A stretch of 64,000 bases of DNA from CAYYIS01 sp964470965 (GTDB taxonomy: Bacteria > JAAXHH01 > JABIQT01): positions 1-64,000 of the forward strand of contig CAYYIS010000023.1 in NCBI GenBank assembly GCA_964470965.1. The letters run 5' to 3'. Of the stretch, positions 55,990 to 64,000 are shown in pieces; the first letter of the stretch is position 1, and each line of letters opens with the position of its first letter. The notes beneath the pieces were generated by a model. That model had not been told where the DNA came from and searched no databases. It saw nothing but the letters and a program-made list of their open reading frames with translations. Position numbers and translations under genes: made by a program.

Positions 55990-57198
55990 ATGAAATACGC
56001 CCTGGTATCGGCATTGGTTTGCGGCACATTGCTGGCAGGTTGCGGCGGAAAGTCCGCACAGACGCCAACAGCGATTGAGATAGGAGCTGCCATGCCGCTG
56101 ACAGGTCGTTTTGCCGCGGGTGGGGCTGAGATCGAACGTGGTTACAAGCTGGCTGTCGATCAGATCAACGCTGAAGGCGGTATTTTTGTCGAAGCCTTTA
56201 ACGCTAAGCTCCCGCTTAATCTCAATATTCTCGATGACGGATCAGATCCCGGTAAAACCGTCAGCCATCTGGAAGCTCATTTTTCTGACAACGACGTGGT
56301 TGCTTATCTGGGCGGTTTCGGCAGTGATCTGCATGCCGCTGCCGCAGCTATAGCGGAAAAAAACCGGGTGCCCTATCTCGGTGTGGCGTTTGCCCTGTGG
56401 GGTATCCACCAACAGGGCTATCGGTACCTCTTTTCTCCCTTCTATAAATCGCCCGACATAGGGGAAAATGTGTACCGGTTTCTCAACGAGGCAATACCTG
56501 AAGACCAACGCCCCACCAGGGTCGGTATTTTTCAGGAGCAGACCGACTGGGGCATCGAAATGGGCAGGCTCTGGCGTGACAATGCTCCTGGCTACGGCTA
56601 TGAAGTCGTGCTTTACGAGGTCTATGCGCCATTTGCCCAGGATTTCACCGATCTAATTCTCAAAGCGCAAGAGGCCAAGGTTGAGGTCCTGTTTGCCCTG
56701 CCTAATCCTCCGGATGGGGTGACTATCTACAAGCAACTGGGTGAACTTGGCTTTACCCCCGACTTTTCCTTCATCGTTCGTGCGCCTGACGTTCCCACCT
56801 GGCCGCAGTCCCTTAATCGAATCGGAGATTTCGTTACCTTTGCGCCTGGCTGGCACAATAGATTGACATTTCCTGGGGTCGATGGGCTCAATGCCGCTCA
56901 TCAGAGCCTGATGGGGCGCCCCGCCGATCCGCTGGTCGGCCCTGCCTACGCCGCTGTGCAGGTGCTGGCCAACGCCATAGAACGGGCTGGTTCATTGGAC
57001 AGGTCGGCCATCAGGGAGGCGGTTGCGGCCACCGATCTGGACACGGTCATCGGGCATGTCACATTCCGCCAGGATGGTACGGGCGTAGTCGAAAGTCCCA
57101 TTCTTCAGTATCAGAACGGTAACGTGGAAATAGTCTGGCCTTCTAAATTTGCCACAGCGGACCTTGTGTACCCTGCCCCGCCGTTCCAGGGGCGTTAA
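55990..57198 (+). CDS. ABC transporter substrate-binding lipoprotein (Leu/Ile/Val or amide type)
   Basis: 402 residues. The signal peptide ends TLLAG|C, with the lipidated cysteine at residue 18 or so. The periplasmic-binding type I fold starts EIGAAMPLTGRFAAGGAEIE and continues GYKLAVDQINAEGGIF. This family includes Leu/Ile/Val, urea and short-chain amide receptors, and the ligand cannot be fixed by sequence. The formyl-THF-hydrolase-like gene downstream suggests a C1-yielding or formylated compound as cargo (inference). Start ATG 55990 is preferred over an upstream in-frame ATG because it gives the signal peptide directly. Confidence 0.87.
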   Translation: MKYALVSALVCGTLLAGCGGKSAQTPTAIEIGAAMPLTGRFAAGGAEIERGYKLAVDQINAEGGIFVEAFNAKLPLNLNILDDGSDPGKTVSHLEAHFSDNDVVAYLGGFGSDLHAAAAAIAEKNRVPYLGVAFALWGIHQQGYRYLFSPFYKSPDIGENVYRFLNEAIPEDQRPTRVGIFQEQTDWGIEMGRLWRDNAPGYGYEVVLYEVYAPFAQDFTDLILKAQEAKVEVLFALPNPPDGVTIYKQLGELGFTPDFSFIVRAPDVPTWPQSLNRIGDFVTFAPGWHNRLTFPGVDGLNAAHQSLMGRPADPLVGPAYAAVQVLANAIERAGSLDRSAIREAVAATDLDTVIGHVTFRQDGTGVVESPILQYQNGNVEIVWPSKFATADLVYPAPPFQGR

Positions 57199-57209
57199 AG
57201 GAGACAATC

Positions 57210-58130
57210 ATGCGAATTGCTGTTATCGGACAGGCTGCCTTTGGAGAAAGCGTCCTCAATGCCTTGGCAGAACGCAATGAAAATGTTGTTGGAGTTTTCT
57301 GTACACCCGACAAGGAAGGGCGCCCGGTAGATCCCATAAAGGCCGCAGCTCAGAATCACCACATTCCGGTCTATCAGTATCGGCGTATGCGAAGTAAAGA
57401 GGCCATAGACACTTTTAAAGGATTGTCCGTTGATCTGTGCGTGATGGCGTTTGTCACGGATATCGTTCCCGATGCCATCCTGGAGGCGCCCACCCATGGA
57501 AGCATTCAGTACCATCCGTCTCTTCTGCCGAAACACCGTGGTCCCAGTTCGATAAACTGGCCTATCATCCAGGGCGAACGGAAGACCGGGTTAACCATTT
57601 TCTGGCCTGATAAAGGCCTCGATACCGGTCCCGTGTTAATGCAGAAAGAGACGAAGATTAGCGACGACGACACCCTGGGGTCCGTCTACTTCGACCGTCT
57701 GTTCCCCATGGGTGTCGAGGCTATGGTTGAATCTGTGGGCCTGGTAAAAGAAGGTAGGGCTCCCAGGATTGTTCAGGATGAATCACAGGCGACGTATGAA
57801 GGGTGGTGCAAGGCGGAGGACGCGGTGATAGACTGGAGCAAGTCTGCTGACGAAATTTACAATTTAATCAGAGGAAGTGACCCGGCGCCCGGTGCCGGAA
57901 CCAAGTATGACGGCAAGAAAATTCAATTTTACAAGGCGCAAAAACAAGACGGTGATACGGGCCGGGAACCCGGCATGGTGGTGGAGATTACCGAAAAAGG
58001 GATGCTTATTGCAGCCGCCGGAGGCGCCATATTTGTCGGGCGGGTCCAGCCTGAGGGTTCCCGAAAACTGATGGCGCCGGAATGGGTTGAATCTGTGAAT
58101 CTGCAACCAGGCTCCAGATTCGGGCATTAG
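57210..58130 (+). CDS. stand-alone 10-formyltetrahydrofolate hydrolase/formyltransferase-like protein
   Basis: 306 residues. The formyl-transferase N-domain motif is SIQYHPSLLPKHRGPSSINW, with FWPDKGLDTGPVLMQ after it. His102 and Asp138 match the catalytic His and Asp of the 10-formyl-THF dehydrogenase (ALDH1L1) hydrolase domain, including the 36-residue spacing; Gln100 stands where formyltransferases carry Asn. The C-domain contains ATYEGWCKAEDAVIDW and IRGSDPAPGAGTKYDGKKI, also ALDH1L1-like. Reaction options are hydrolysis of 10-formyl-THF to formate and THF, or formyl transfer to another amine. AGGAG lies 11 nt after the binding-protein stop. It is not the housekeeping Fmt. Confidence 0.78.
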   Translation: MRIAVIGQAAFGESVLNALAERNENVVGVFCTPDKEGRPVDPIKAAAQNHHIPVYQYRRMRSKEAIDTFKGLSVDLCVMAFVTDIVPDAILEAPTHGSIQYHPSLLPKHRGPSSINWPIIQGERKTGLTIFWPDKGLDTGPVLMQKETKISDDDTLGSVYFDRLFPMGVEAMVESVGLVKEGRAPRIVQDESQATYEGWCKAEDAVIDWSKSADEIYNLIRGSDPAPGAGTKYDGKKIQFYKAQKQDGDTGREPGMVVEITEKGMLIAAAGGAIFVGRVQPEGSRKLMAPEWVESVNLQPGSRFGH

Positions 58131-58581
58131 TTTACTGCTGTTGCACCCAACAGACTGTGGTTCAGCTAGGGTGGTGCTGAATAACCTATTGACCGTCTGA
58201 GAAATCATGGACACACGTGTGCCCACACTGGATCCGGACACGCAAATCCTCGATGCGGTTGGACTTTTGTAACGAAACAGGTTGACCGGTACACCCTTAG
58301 ATTCCAGGCACGGAAGACTTTGTGGGCGCTGTGACGGAGACGGACTGCCTTAATGTGATCGCAATCAGACGGAAACCCGTGTTGGACAGGGCCGGAATCT
58401 AAGTCTGTGTCCACCGAGATTGAGACGATGCGACCGGGTTATTTTCCCGGTCTACTTCCGTCGATACTCCGATTTGACGACGGGAATAGTCGTCGGCAAG
58501 ATTCACTATTAGATATCATGCGTGCTGTGGTAGCCAACCGGGCGTTACTTTCCGGATGTTAGGGTTAATAACGAGGTGAAA
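58131..58581. other. 451-bp intergenic region
   Basis: A short 6-bp hairpin (CTGTTG-CACC-CAACAG, 58138-58153) follows the formyltransferase-like gene and might aid termination, but it has no T-tract. No convincing gene was seen. A frame on the minus strand of about 70 codons lacks motifs. Confidence 0.4.
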
Positions 58582-59787
58582 ATGTCCAATATCGAAAGTT
58601 CGGGCCTCCCTCTGGCATTCAAAATACGGGGGACACCTGCGGCTTCATTAGACCGGGGGGATGAGGAGAACGAAGACCGGGTTGACATGCGGGTCCAGGC
58701 TCGCGCGCTTGAAGGCATGCAGAAAGAGGCCGTGGTCTCCAGCAATTCCGGCAGCTCCTGGCGCGTGGTGAGTGATGAAGGGCCCTATCTGAACGGAACC
58801 GATCTGGCACCCTTTCCCCTGGCGTTTTTCACTGCCGGCATGCAGTTTTCCTACCTGTCCGAACTCCTCGGCCATGCCGCAGCACACGGAATTTCAATGA
58901 AATCGGTCGAGCTCTGGCAGGACAACTACTATACTATGGAAGGTTCTGCCCTGAAAGGAACCATGCTAGGTGGTGCAAAACCGGCCGAGCTTAAGATAAA
59001 GATTACAGCCAACTCTCCAGGGGAAAGAATTAGGAGACTGATTCGCCAGGCCGAAGCGAGTTCACCGGCCGAGGCCATGGTGCGCGAAGTGCTGGCGAAC
59101 ACGTTTTCTTTGAATTTCAATGGCCGGAGCGTGCCCGTCACGGGTGTTAATCCCTCAACAACGGAGGCGAAACCTCATTCTGTTGGCTCCTTTGATTCGA
59201 TACAATCTGCCGATGAAACGGAGTTTTTACCCGGTATCATTTCCAAAACGGACGGCATGGACAGAGTTTTTGAGAAGGAAGGTGGGGCAGGTAGCAGTTT
59301 ACAGGCCGACCAAAAAAGAACTCTGCATATCCACGGACAGGCGAGAGCCCTGGACGGAACGTTGATGGAAGCGACCATTCAAGCATTTAAACCAATCGGC
59401 AGCGCCTTCCGTTTTCTGTGCGATGGAAAGACGAAAGGTGGTGAAGAGAAAGCCCCGCCGCCGCTGGCCTATCTGTCTGCCGGTGTCGGATTTTGCTACA
59501 TGACGCAGATTGGCCGATACGCCCATATCACCAAACAGGATTTACGGAAGTACGAGGTTGTACAGGAAAACGTATTCACGATGAGTGGATCGGCAGACGA
59601 TTGGTCCCGAATTGCCAGGGCCTATCCAACGGACACCCAGGTGTTTCTGGAAGCCGGCGAGCCTGATGAGACCGCGCAGAAAACCGTGAGTATGGGGGAA
59701 CGAACCTGTTTTCTGCACGCCGCGATGCGGGGCAGTTGCCCCAGTGTCATTAAAGTGGAATTGAATGGTCAGGAGATTGGTCTGTGA
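58582..59787 (+). CDS. double OsmC-domain protein
   Basis: 401 residues containing two OsmC/Ohr-like domains (about 30-180 and 245-400). Each has an R-x-L-(E/D)-G strand and a P-L-A-[FY] helix start: PFPLAFFTAGMQFSYLSELL in the first and PPPLAYLSAGVGFCYMTQIG in the second. The second keeps candidate redox cysteines Cys305 and Cys376. In the first, the matching positions are Ser and Phe, so it should be redox-inactive. OsmC proteins reduce organic hydroperoxides. The two halves may have arisen by duplication and fusion. GAGGTG lies 6 nt before ATG 58582. It is separated by 450 bp from the formyltransferase-like gene. Confidence 0.78.
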   Translation: MSNIESSGLPLAFKIRGTPAASLDRGDEENEDRVDMRVQARALEGMQKEAVVSSNSGSSWRVVSDEGPYLNGTDLAPFPLAFFTAGMQFSYLSELLGHAAAHGISMKSVELWQDNYYTMEGSALKGTMLGGAKPAELKIKITANSPGERIRRLIRQAEASSPAEAMVREVLANTFSLNFNGRSVPVTGVNPSTTEAKPHSVGSFDSIQSADETEFLPGIISKTDGMDRVFEKEGGAGSSLQADQKRTLHIHGQARALDGTLMEATIQAFKPIGSAFRFLCDGKTKGGEEKAPPPLAYLSAGVGFCYMTQIGRYAHITKQDLRKYEVVQENVFTMSGSADDWSRIARAYPTDTQVFLEAGEPDETAQKTVSMGERTCFLHAAMRGSCPSVIKVELNGQEIGL

Positions 59788-60511
59788 GGTAAAACCCTGT
59801 GCTATTATAGACTGCGGCATCAAACGAGGACTTCCCCTCTACCGTCCTGTGCCAGAAAAATCCCCGTACACACAAAAAGCCACCGTGGAACCCTTTATTA
59901 TTGTATCTTTATTTATTTTTGAAGGTAAATACTGGTAGGCCGGAATTGCCAAATACCCTCCTGTTTTGTCCACCAAGATTAAATTCTTACTTTGTTCACA
60001 AAAGGCAAACGTTCTTTCCTGTGCCATAAGCAACGAGACGGTGATGAGAGCTGTTATTCTTATCACCGAGATGTATTTGCCTTTACAGACCGTTATTTTG
60101 TTCTCCAAATTAATAATTCGGGAAAGTTGCCGGGGATCCAAGCAGGCAGCACTGGACGCATTGCCAGAACGAATTCTTGAACGATGAATGGTACATTTTC
60201 TGCTGAGACTGAAAATTACCGGATCGACTGCCGCCGGATCGGGTGGATCATAAAACGGGAAAAGCCATGCCGGAGCATCCGACAAATTAGAGGATATCCC
60301 ACATAAAATTGGCTTCTTGTTTCAATCGCCAAATCCGTTTGAATTATGGAAAGTGTACGGGTGTACATTCCTCGGGCATGATTAAAAACAGGGCGGTTCC
60401 GGTTTATTGGCCGTCAGTGTGCTAACTAAATTACGCCGTTAAAGGGAATTGATATTCAACAAGACCACGCATCCTCTTTAGATCTGAAGACTGTCCACGT
60501 CACATGGACCG
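59788..60511. other. 724-bp intergenic region with one weak small frame
   Basis: The only frame of interest is on the minus strand, 59839-60066, from a GTG, and would encode 75 residues with a hydrophobic, signal-like start (VIRITALITVSLLMAQERTF) and a polar end. Support is compositional only. No tRNA or terminator was recognised. Confidence 0.35.
59839..60066 (-). CDS. possible small secreted protein
   Basis: A GTG-initiated frame of 75 codons. Residues 1-22 look like a signal peptide; the remainder includes KNLILVDKTGGYLAIPAYQY and ends FCVYGDFSGTGR, with two cysteines. No family was recognised and no strong ribosome-binding site is present. It could be a fragment of a decayed gene. Confidence 0.28.
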   Translation of the reverse strand: MIRITALITVSLLMAQERTFAFCEQSKNLILVDKTGGYLAIPAYQYLPSKINKDTIIKGSTVAFCVYGDFSGTGR

Positions 60512-62503
60512 TCATTTAGGCAGATCCAGGGCCGGATTGCGGTCGAAGAAGTCAAATGGCCGGATCTCGAAACTATGCCTGAGGACTGGCATTACAGGCC
60601 AGTCCTCCGCCCTGACCAAATGATGCATACCCAGAGTGTGCCAGAGCACGATGTCGGTGTCTTCGATGGGGCGATTGTTTTTTACCCAGTCCGGCAGTCC
60701 TTGTCCAGGGGTACTCAAGGTCGGATGTTCTCCGGCAGCGTAGCGCTCGTTTTCCCGATAGGGTGTCACCCACAGGTGGTGGTCGATGAATCCTGCGCGA
60801 CGACGGGGATAGTCGTCCAGGCTAAGCAATGTGTTGATGTTCTTCCCTGACATGATCTGATAGCTGGTGGGATACCCCACATGGTTGGTTCGCGATGAAC
60901 TGATTACGCGCCACAGAGCAGGTTTGTCCAGGCTGATGTTCAATTTGGCGTCCGCTTCGGTCTCAGCCACCAAAGGATCCCGGACCCACAGGCTGCGACG
61001 GGGATGTCCTTCGGGCAGGGCCTGCGCCCTCAGCCGGTCGATGACTAGGCTGTTGGATGTGCCGTCCACATCCAGGTCCAGACGAAAGCTGAAATAGTGG
61101 TCGTGATTGACCGCTACGATCCGGGGATCGACAAATCTGCCGTAACGATCAGCAGCGTCACCGGCCTCCGTGGGATTCGAAATGCCCGCGCCATTGCTGC
61201 TACCGGGAGCCGACCCCTTCGCCGTCAGGGCCGTTTCCTGATTAACCATCTTTACCTCTACGATACCTGTCGCGCCAACGACGACCCGGATTGACCCATC
61301 CTGTTGGAAAATCCAATCAATGAAGTAGTCATAATTGCCGATCACCGCAGCCATGCGCACGACCAGGTCCCGTTTGATCCGGCTTTCGGACCTGTGACGC
61401 CAGGATACTTCCCCTGCTTCCCGTTCGAACATGCCGATCATTCTGGGAACTTCAACGGGGCGGCCATTATCCCCGGCGATCAATCCAGAGAGAAATACGG
61501 CGTAATCGGGGCAATCAAGGCCTTGAAGCAGTGGCTTGGTCAGGCCGCCCGAGCTGTATTCTCCGGCATCGATGAAATTGCGCGCGTACCAGTTGAAGGC
61601 AGGGTCCATGTAAGGGACGAAAATCTCCGAGAGATTCGCCTGGTACAGCACAGAGCGCCGTTCATCGCCGTCCGTATAGGTGACATCTGAGATGATCATC
61701 CCTACACGCTGGTCAGGCCGGACGTGGAAATTCCACTTCTGCCATGAGACCCGGTGTCCATCCAGACTGAATCCCTTTCCCTGCGGCCGGTTTACCTGGA
61801 TAGGGCCGGGTACCGGCCGGACTGGACCTATCGAAGCAGCATCGTAGTCCGCCGACACGGTAGGGGTCCGTACCACGCCTTCGTCAACTACCCGCAATAT
61901 CTCACGCTCATTCAAATCAACGACCACCGTTAATCCTTCGATCTGACGGGTGTATGTGTTACGCACGCCGCGGCTGTCGTGACTCACCACGTGACCGATT
62001 CGGCGACCCCGCTGCTCGTCGGTTCCAAAGTATCCTGCCGGCATAACGAAGCAGTTTATGAAGGTAAGGTCGTCATATCCCCTGCGTGCCATGGCCGAGA
62101 TATAGTCAGGGTGCTTTTTCACGTCTGATACGATATTTCTGAACTCTTCTCCCAACCAGTTCGGTTGTGCGCCTTCCAGCTCGTCCCAGGACACGAGACT
62201 CCGGTCCGAAAGGTCTACTATTGCCTCAAACGATTCCCGGCCCTGCCTGACTAACGCATAGGCCGATCGAGGTATGCGATCACCAGGCGACCATTGCCGA
62301 ACGAGAGCCTTCGCCGGTTCCTTGAGATTCACCATGGAAAATCGGGTTTTGGAATCGAGATGTCCGACCTCGCGAAGAACTTCTAGGACTGTCCAATATT
62401 CCTGCCAGGTAAGGGGGTCAAGCGGATGCCTGGAATCCTGTGCGTGCATTGGAGCTGACCAGAACAGACCTGACAAAACGATAAACGCTGCGATCTTTTG
62501 CAT
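60512..62503 (-). CDS. secreted copper amine oxidase
   Basis: 663 residues. A signal peptide (about 1-21, cleavage near MHAQ) is followed by the catalytic CuAO domain. Tyr391 in GNYDYFIDW is the residue that becomes topaquinone. The catalytic base is Asp312 in NFIDAGEYSSGG. Copper ligands are the two His of NHDHYFSFRLDLDVDG plus one in LGMHHLVRAEDWPVMP. The enzyme oxidises primary amines to aldehyde, ammonia and hydrogen peroxide in the periplasm. The start at 62503 has GGGAGAA upstream; the in-frame ATG further out is less likely. The YkvI-like transporter gene lies upstream on the same strand, about 140 bp away. Confidence 0.92.
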   Translation of the reverse strand: MQKIAAFIVLSGLFWSAPMHAQDSRHPLDPLTWQEYWTVLEVLREVGHLDSKTRFSMVNLKEPAKALVRQWSPGDRIPRSAYALVRQGRESFEAIVDLSDRSLVSWDELEGAQPNWLGEEFRNIVSDVKKHPDYISAMARRGYDDLTFINCFVMPAGYFGTDEQRGRRIGHVVSHDSRGVRNTYTRQIEGLTVVVDLNEREILRVVDEGVVRTPTVSADYDAASIGPVRPVPGPIQVNRPQGKGFSLDGHRVSWQKWNFHVRPDQRVGMIISDVTYTDGDERRSVLYQANLSEIFVPYMDPAFNWYARNFIDAGEYSSGGLTKPLLQGLDCPDYAVFLSGLIAGDNGRPVEVPRMIGMFEREAGEVSWRHRSESRIKRDLVVRMAAVIGNYDYFIDWIFQQDGSIRVVVGATGIVEVKMVNQETALTAKGSAPGSSNGAGISNPTEAGDAADRYGRFVDPRIVAVNHDHYFSFRLDLDVDGTSNSLVIDRLRAQALPEGHPRRSLWVRDPLVAETEADAKLNISLDKPALWRVISSSRTNHVGYPTSYQIMSGKNINTLLSLDDYPRRRAGFIDHHLWVTPYRENERYAAGEHPTLSTPGQGLPDWVKNNRPIEDTDIVLWHTLGMHHLVRAEDWPVMPVLRHSFEIRPFDFFDRNPALDLPK

Positions 62504-62642
62504 GATGTTCTCCCTTTTTATGAATTGATCCAACCACTCGGCGTTGACGGGGCGCGGTTTGCTCTCTAATCGCTGGATAACAGGAAATATGGATTACCAT
62601 GGGCACATGAGACATGACATTTCTCACATATTCCTGTCACAA

Positions 62643-63728
62643 CTAACTGCCTTTTGATTGTTTTATCCTCCAAATTCCTAATGTTAACACCGGAATAACA
62701 TATATGACCCACCATACCCAGGTAATGGTTCCGTATCCTTTCGCAATCAATCCTGTCAGTCCGACAGCGTTTGCAATGTAAGTCGCCACAATCAAGAGGC
62801 CGAGGGCCATCCCAAGCCGAAATGATCTGGGCATCTCTGAACCTTGTTCATGATATGCGCCTGCAATGCGTTCATTAAAACCATGTGTCAGACCTATACC
62901 TGTCTCGACAAATGTTCCCAGTAGGACAAATTGGAAAACAGCTTGAAAAACAGGGGACCCTAATTGGCTTAATATGAAATTGGCTGGGATCACTTCAAAT
63001 ACGATCTCCGGATATTGGCTGAGTAGGGCCGTATAGATGAGAAAGGCCGGTACCATACCGATGGCTCCCGCGAGGGTGCCGGAGATAAATGCTTCTCTCC
63101 GACTCTGTATATACCTAATGGAGAAAAGTAGTGCCGGTATACCGCCTAAATTATAGGCTGCGTATTTCACGCCTCCTAAAAACCATTGTGAATCTTCTTT
63201 GTACAGGATCACCATGTCTTTTATCGTATCACCAAAGACAATCCAGCAGGCAAGTGCCAAAATGATATAAACTGCATAAAGAAGAAAAGACCAAACAGAA
63301 AGAACTTTTATAATAAGGGCACTACCATAAAAAACGAAAAATCCAACTAGCCCCATCATTACGATAGTGCCCATAATTTCCGGCAAACCCGTTAATTCGT
63401 GCGTTAATTTACCGGAAGCCGATCCTATTACGGAAATGGTGAGAATCAAACCCAGAACATATGTAATTTCGTAAACAATCCACCATTTACCTAAAAAACT
63501 ATTCAAAAAAGAACGGTAGTCATAGTTTTTTCCCATTCGTGCCAATTCAAAAGTAATCGCCATGACTGTGCTCCAGATCAGCATGGCTAAGATCATACCG
63601 AAATATCCCCCAAGAGGTCCCTCAATCAAGAAAAATTCTACCAGCTCACGACCGGTCCCATATCCTCCGCCGATGACAACGGATTGAAATATGAAACCTG
63701 GCAAAAGGTATTTTTTGAAAAAGGTCAT
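62643..63728 (-). CDS. YkvI-family (APC-like) membrane transporter
   Basis: 361 residues with about ten hydrophobic helices. The N-terminal FIFQSVVIGGGYGTGRELVE is the hallmark of the YkvI family, related to amino-acid/polyamine/organocation transporters. It is divergent from nothing and precedes the copper amine oxidase gene on the same strand, so import of an amine for oxidation, or of the breakdown product, is possible (inference). The 272 bp from 63729 to the window end contain no recognisable gene. Confidence 0.8.
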   Translation of the reverse strand: MTFFKKYLLPGFIFQSVVIGGGYGTGRELVEFFLIEGPLGGYFGMILAMLIWSTVMAITFELARMGKNYDYRSFLNSFLGKWWIVYEITYVLGLILTISVIGSASGKLTHELTGLPEIMGTIVMMGLVGFFVFYGSALIIKVLSVWSFLLYAVYIILALACWIVFGDTIKDMVILYKEDSQWFLGGVKYAAYNLGGIPALLFSIRYIQSRREAFISGTLAGAIGMVPAFLIYTALLSQYPEIVFEVIPANFILSQLGSPVFQAVFQFVLLGTFVETGIGLTHGFNERIAGAYHEQGSEMPRSFRLGMALGLLIVATYIANAVGLTGLIAKGYGTITWVWWVIYVIPVLTLGIWRIKQSKGS

Positions 63729-64000
63729 GGTGGCTTCGTTTCTAGCTCTGTGAAATTCACACTAATGGTTCAAGGCTACTCCATCAATCATGGTCAATTC
63801 CCAGTGGCGCATCCTGTACCACTTAACTTATTCCGCATGTCGAACCTTGTTTGATATCGGTATTCTGGCGCAGGGACTATCCGCGATCCCTTAGAGGACC
63901 GGTGCACGGAGAATTCAGCATGTGCTTGGGGCAGTAATCTGGTAATGGATAGAAGATATACTTCAGCGATGACTTCCGTCTTGTTGGCCGTGCAAACGGC

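Noticed and set aside
1..64000. UGA reassigned to a sense codon throughout the genome
   Set aside because: Many intact genes end in TGA at the expected family length (moaC, argR, argD, livF and others), so UGA is a normal stop here.
1..64000. tRNA, rRNA, insertion sequence or prophage genes
   Set aside because: None recognised by eye: no transposase or integrase motifs in any frame and no cloverleaf pattern noticed. A dedicated tRNA scan was not possible here.

Overview
The window is an assembled scaffold fragment with two 100-N gaps (13055-13154 and 19979-20078). It comes from an uncultured, probably Gram-negative bacterium. Several gene families common in sponge-associated and marine 'Candidatus Poribacteria' and Latescibacteria-like genomes occur together: three phytanoyl-CoA dioxygenase (PhyH) genes, a DUF6785/OPT-like membrane protein, sulfatase and aldo/keto reductase genes, and many Tat-exported enzymes. 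That assignment is inference from gene content; no rRNA or tRNA gene is present.

Layout. 1-2000: the 3' end of an ECF-transporter S component overlapping moaC, then two small membrane proteins (one SdpI-like). 2050-8716: an arginine operon argR-argC-argB-argD-argH-N-acetylglutamate synthase plus a nucleotidyltransferase, behind a promoter and two ARG-box-like sites 21 bp apart. 8745-19750: accessory metabolism (a 3-hydroxyisobutyrate-dehydrogenase-family reductase, two PhyH dioxygenases, a gapped glycosyltransferase with an SGNH hydrolase, a stop-interrupted acetyltransferase, a penicillin-acylase lipoprotein, an aldo/keto reductase). 20198-28190: phosphonoacetaldehyde hydrolase, a degenerate periplasmic amidohydrolase, a Tat-exported SelA-like PLP protein, an M16 peptidase pair, and a phosphonate-type alcohol dehydrogenase broken by one TAA. 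28579-31484: a third PhyH and the DUF6785 membrane protein.

31678-39333 holds the most notable feature. Two adjacent, diverged paralogous genes for very large secreted beta-propeller proteins are each interrupted by an in-frame TGA at codon 60. The context is the same in both (His-Ser-Val-Trp-[UGA]-Pro), and a stem-loop follows whose 4-nt apical loop starts exactly 17 nt after each UGA. Signal peptide and conserved N-terminus lie upstream of the UGA, the propeller downstream, with no frame change. This fits a previously unlabelled secreted selenoprotein family with bacterial-type SECIS elements, or programmed UGA readthrough.

39574-52382: two paralogous Tat-exported HD-domain proteins, with a metal-ligand pattern like myo-inositol oxygenase/PhnZ, flank an oxalate-catabolism cluster (ADP-forming acyl-CoA synthetase-like protein, Nramp-like transporter, oxalyl-CoA decarboxylase, formyl-CoA:oxalate CoA-transferase), a Tat-exported class V aminotransferase-fold protein and a Tat-exported sulfatase. 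52696-59787: a complete branched-chain-type ABC transporter (livG-F-H-M and a lipoprotein binding protein), a stand-alone 10-formyl-THF hydrolase-like protein and a double OsmC-domain protein. 60512-63728: a secreted copper amine oxidase and a YkvI-like membrane transporter.

In-frame stops occur in four otherwise intact reading frames: two conserved TGA (recoding candidates) and two TAA (probable pseudogenes or consensus errors). Global codon reassignment is ruled out because many intact genes here end in TGA or TAA.
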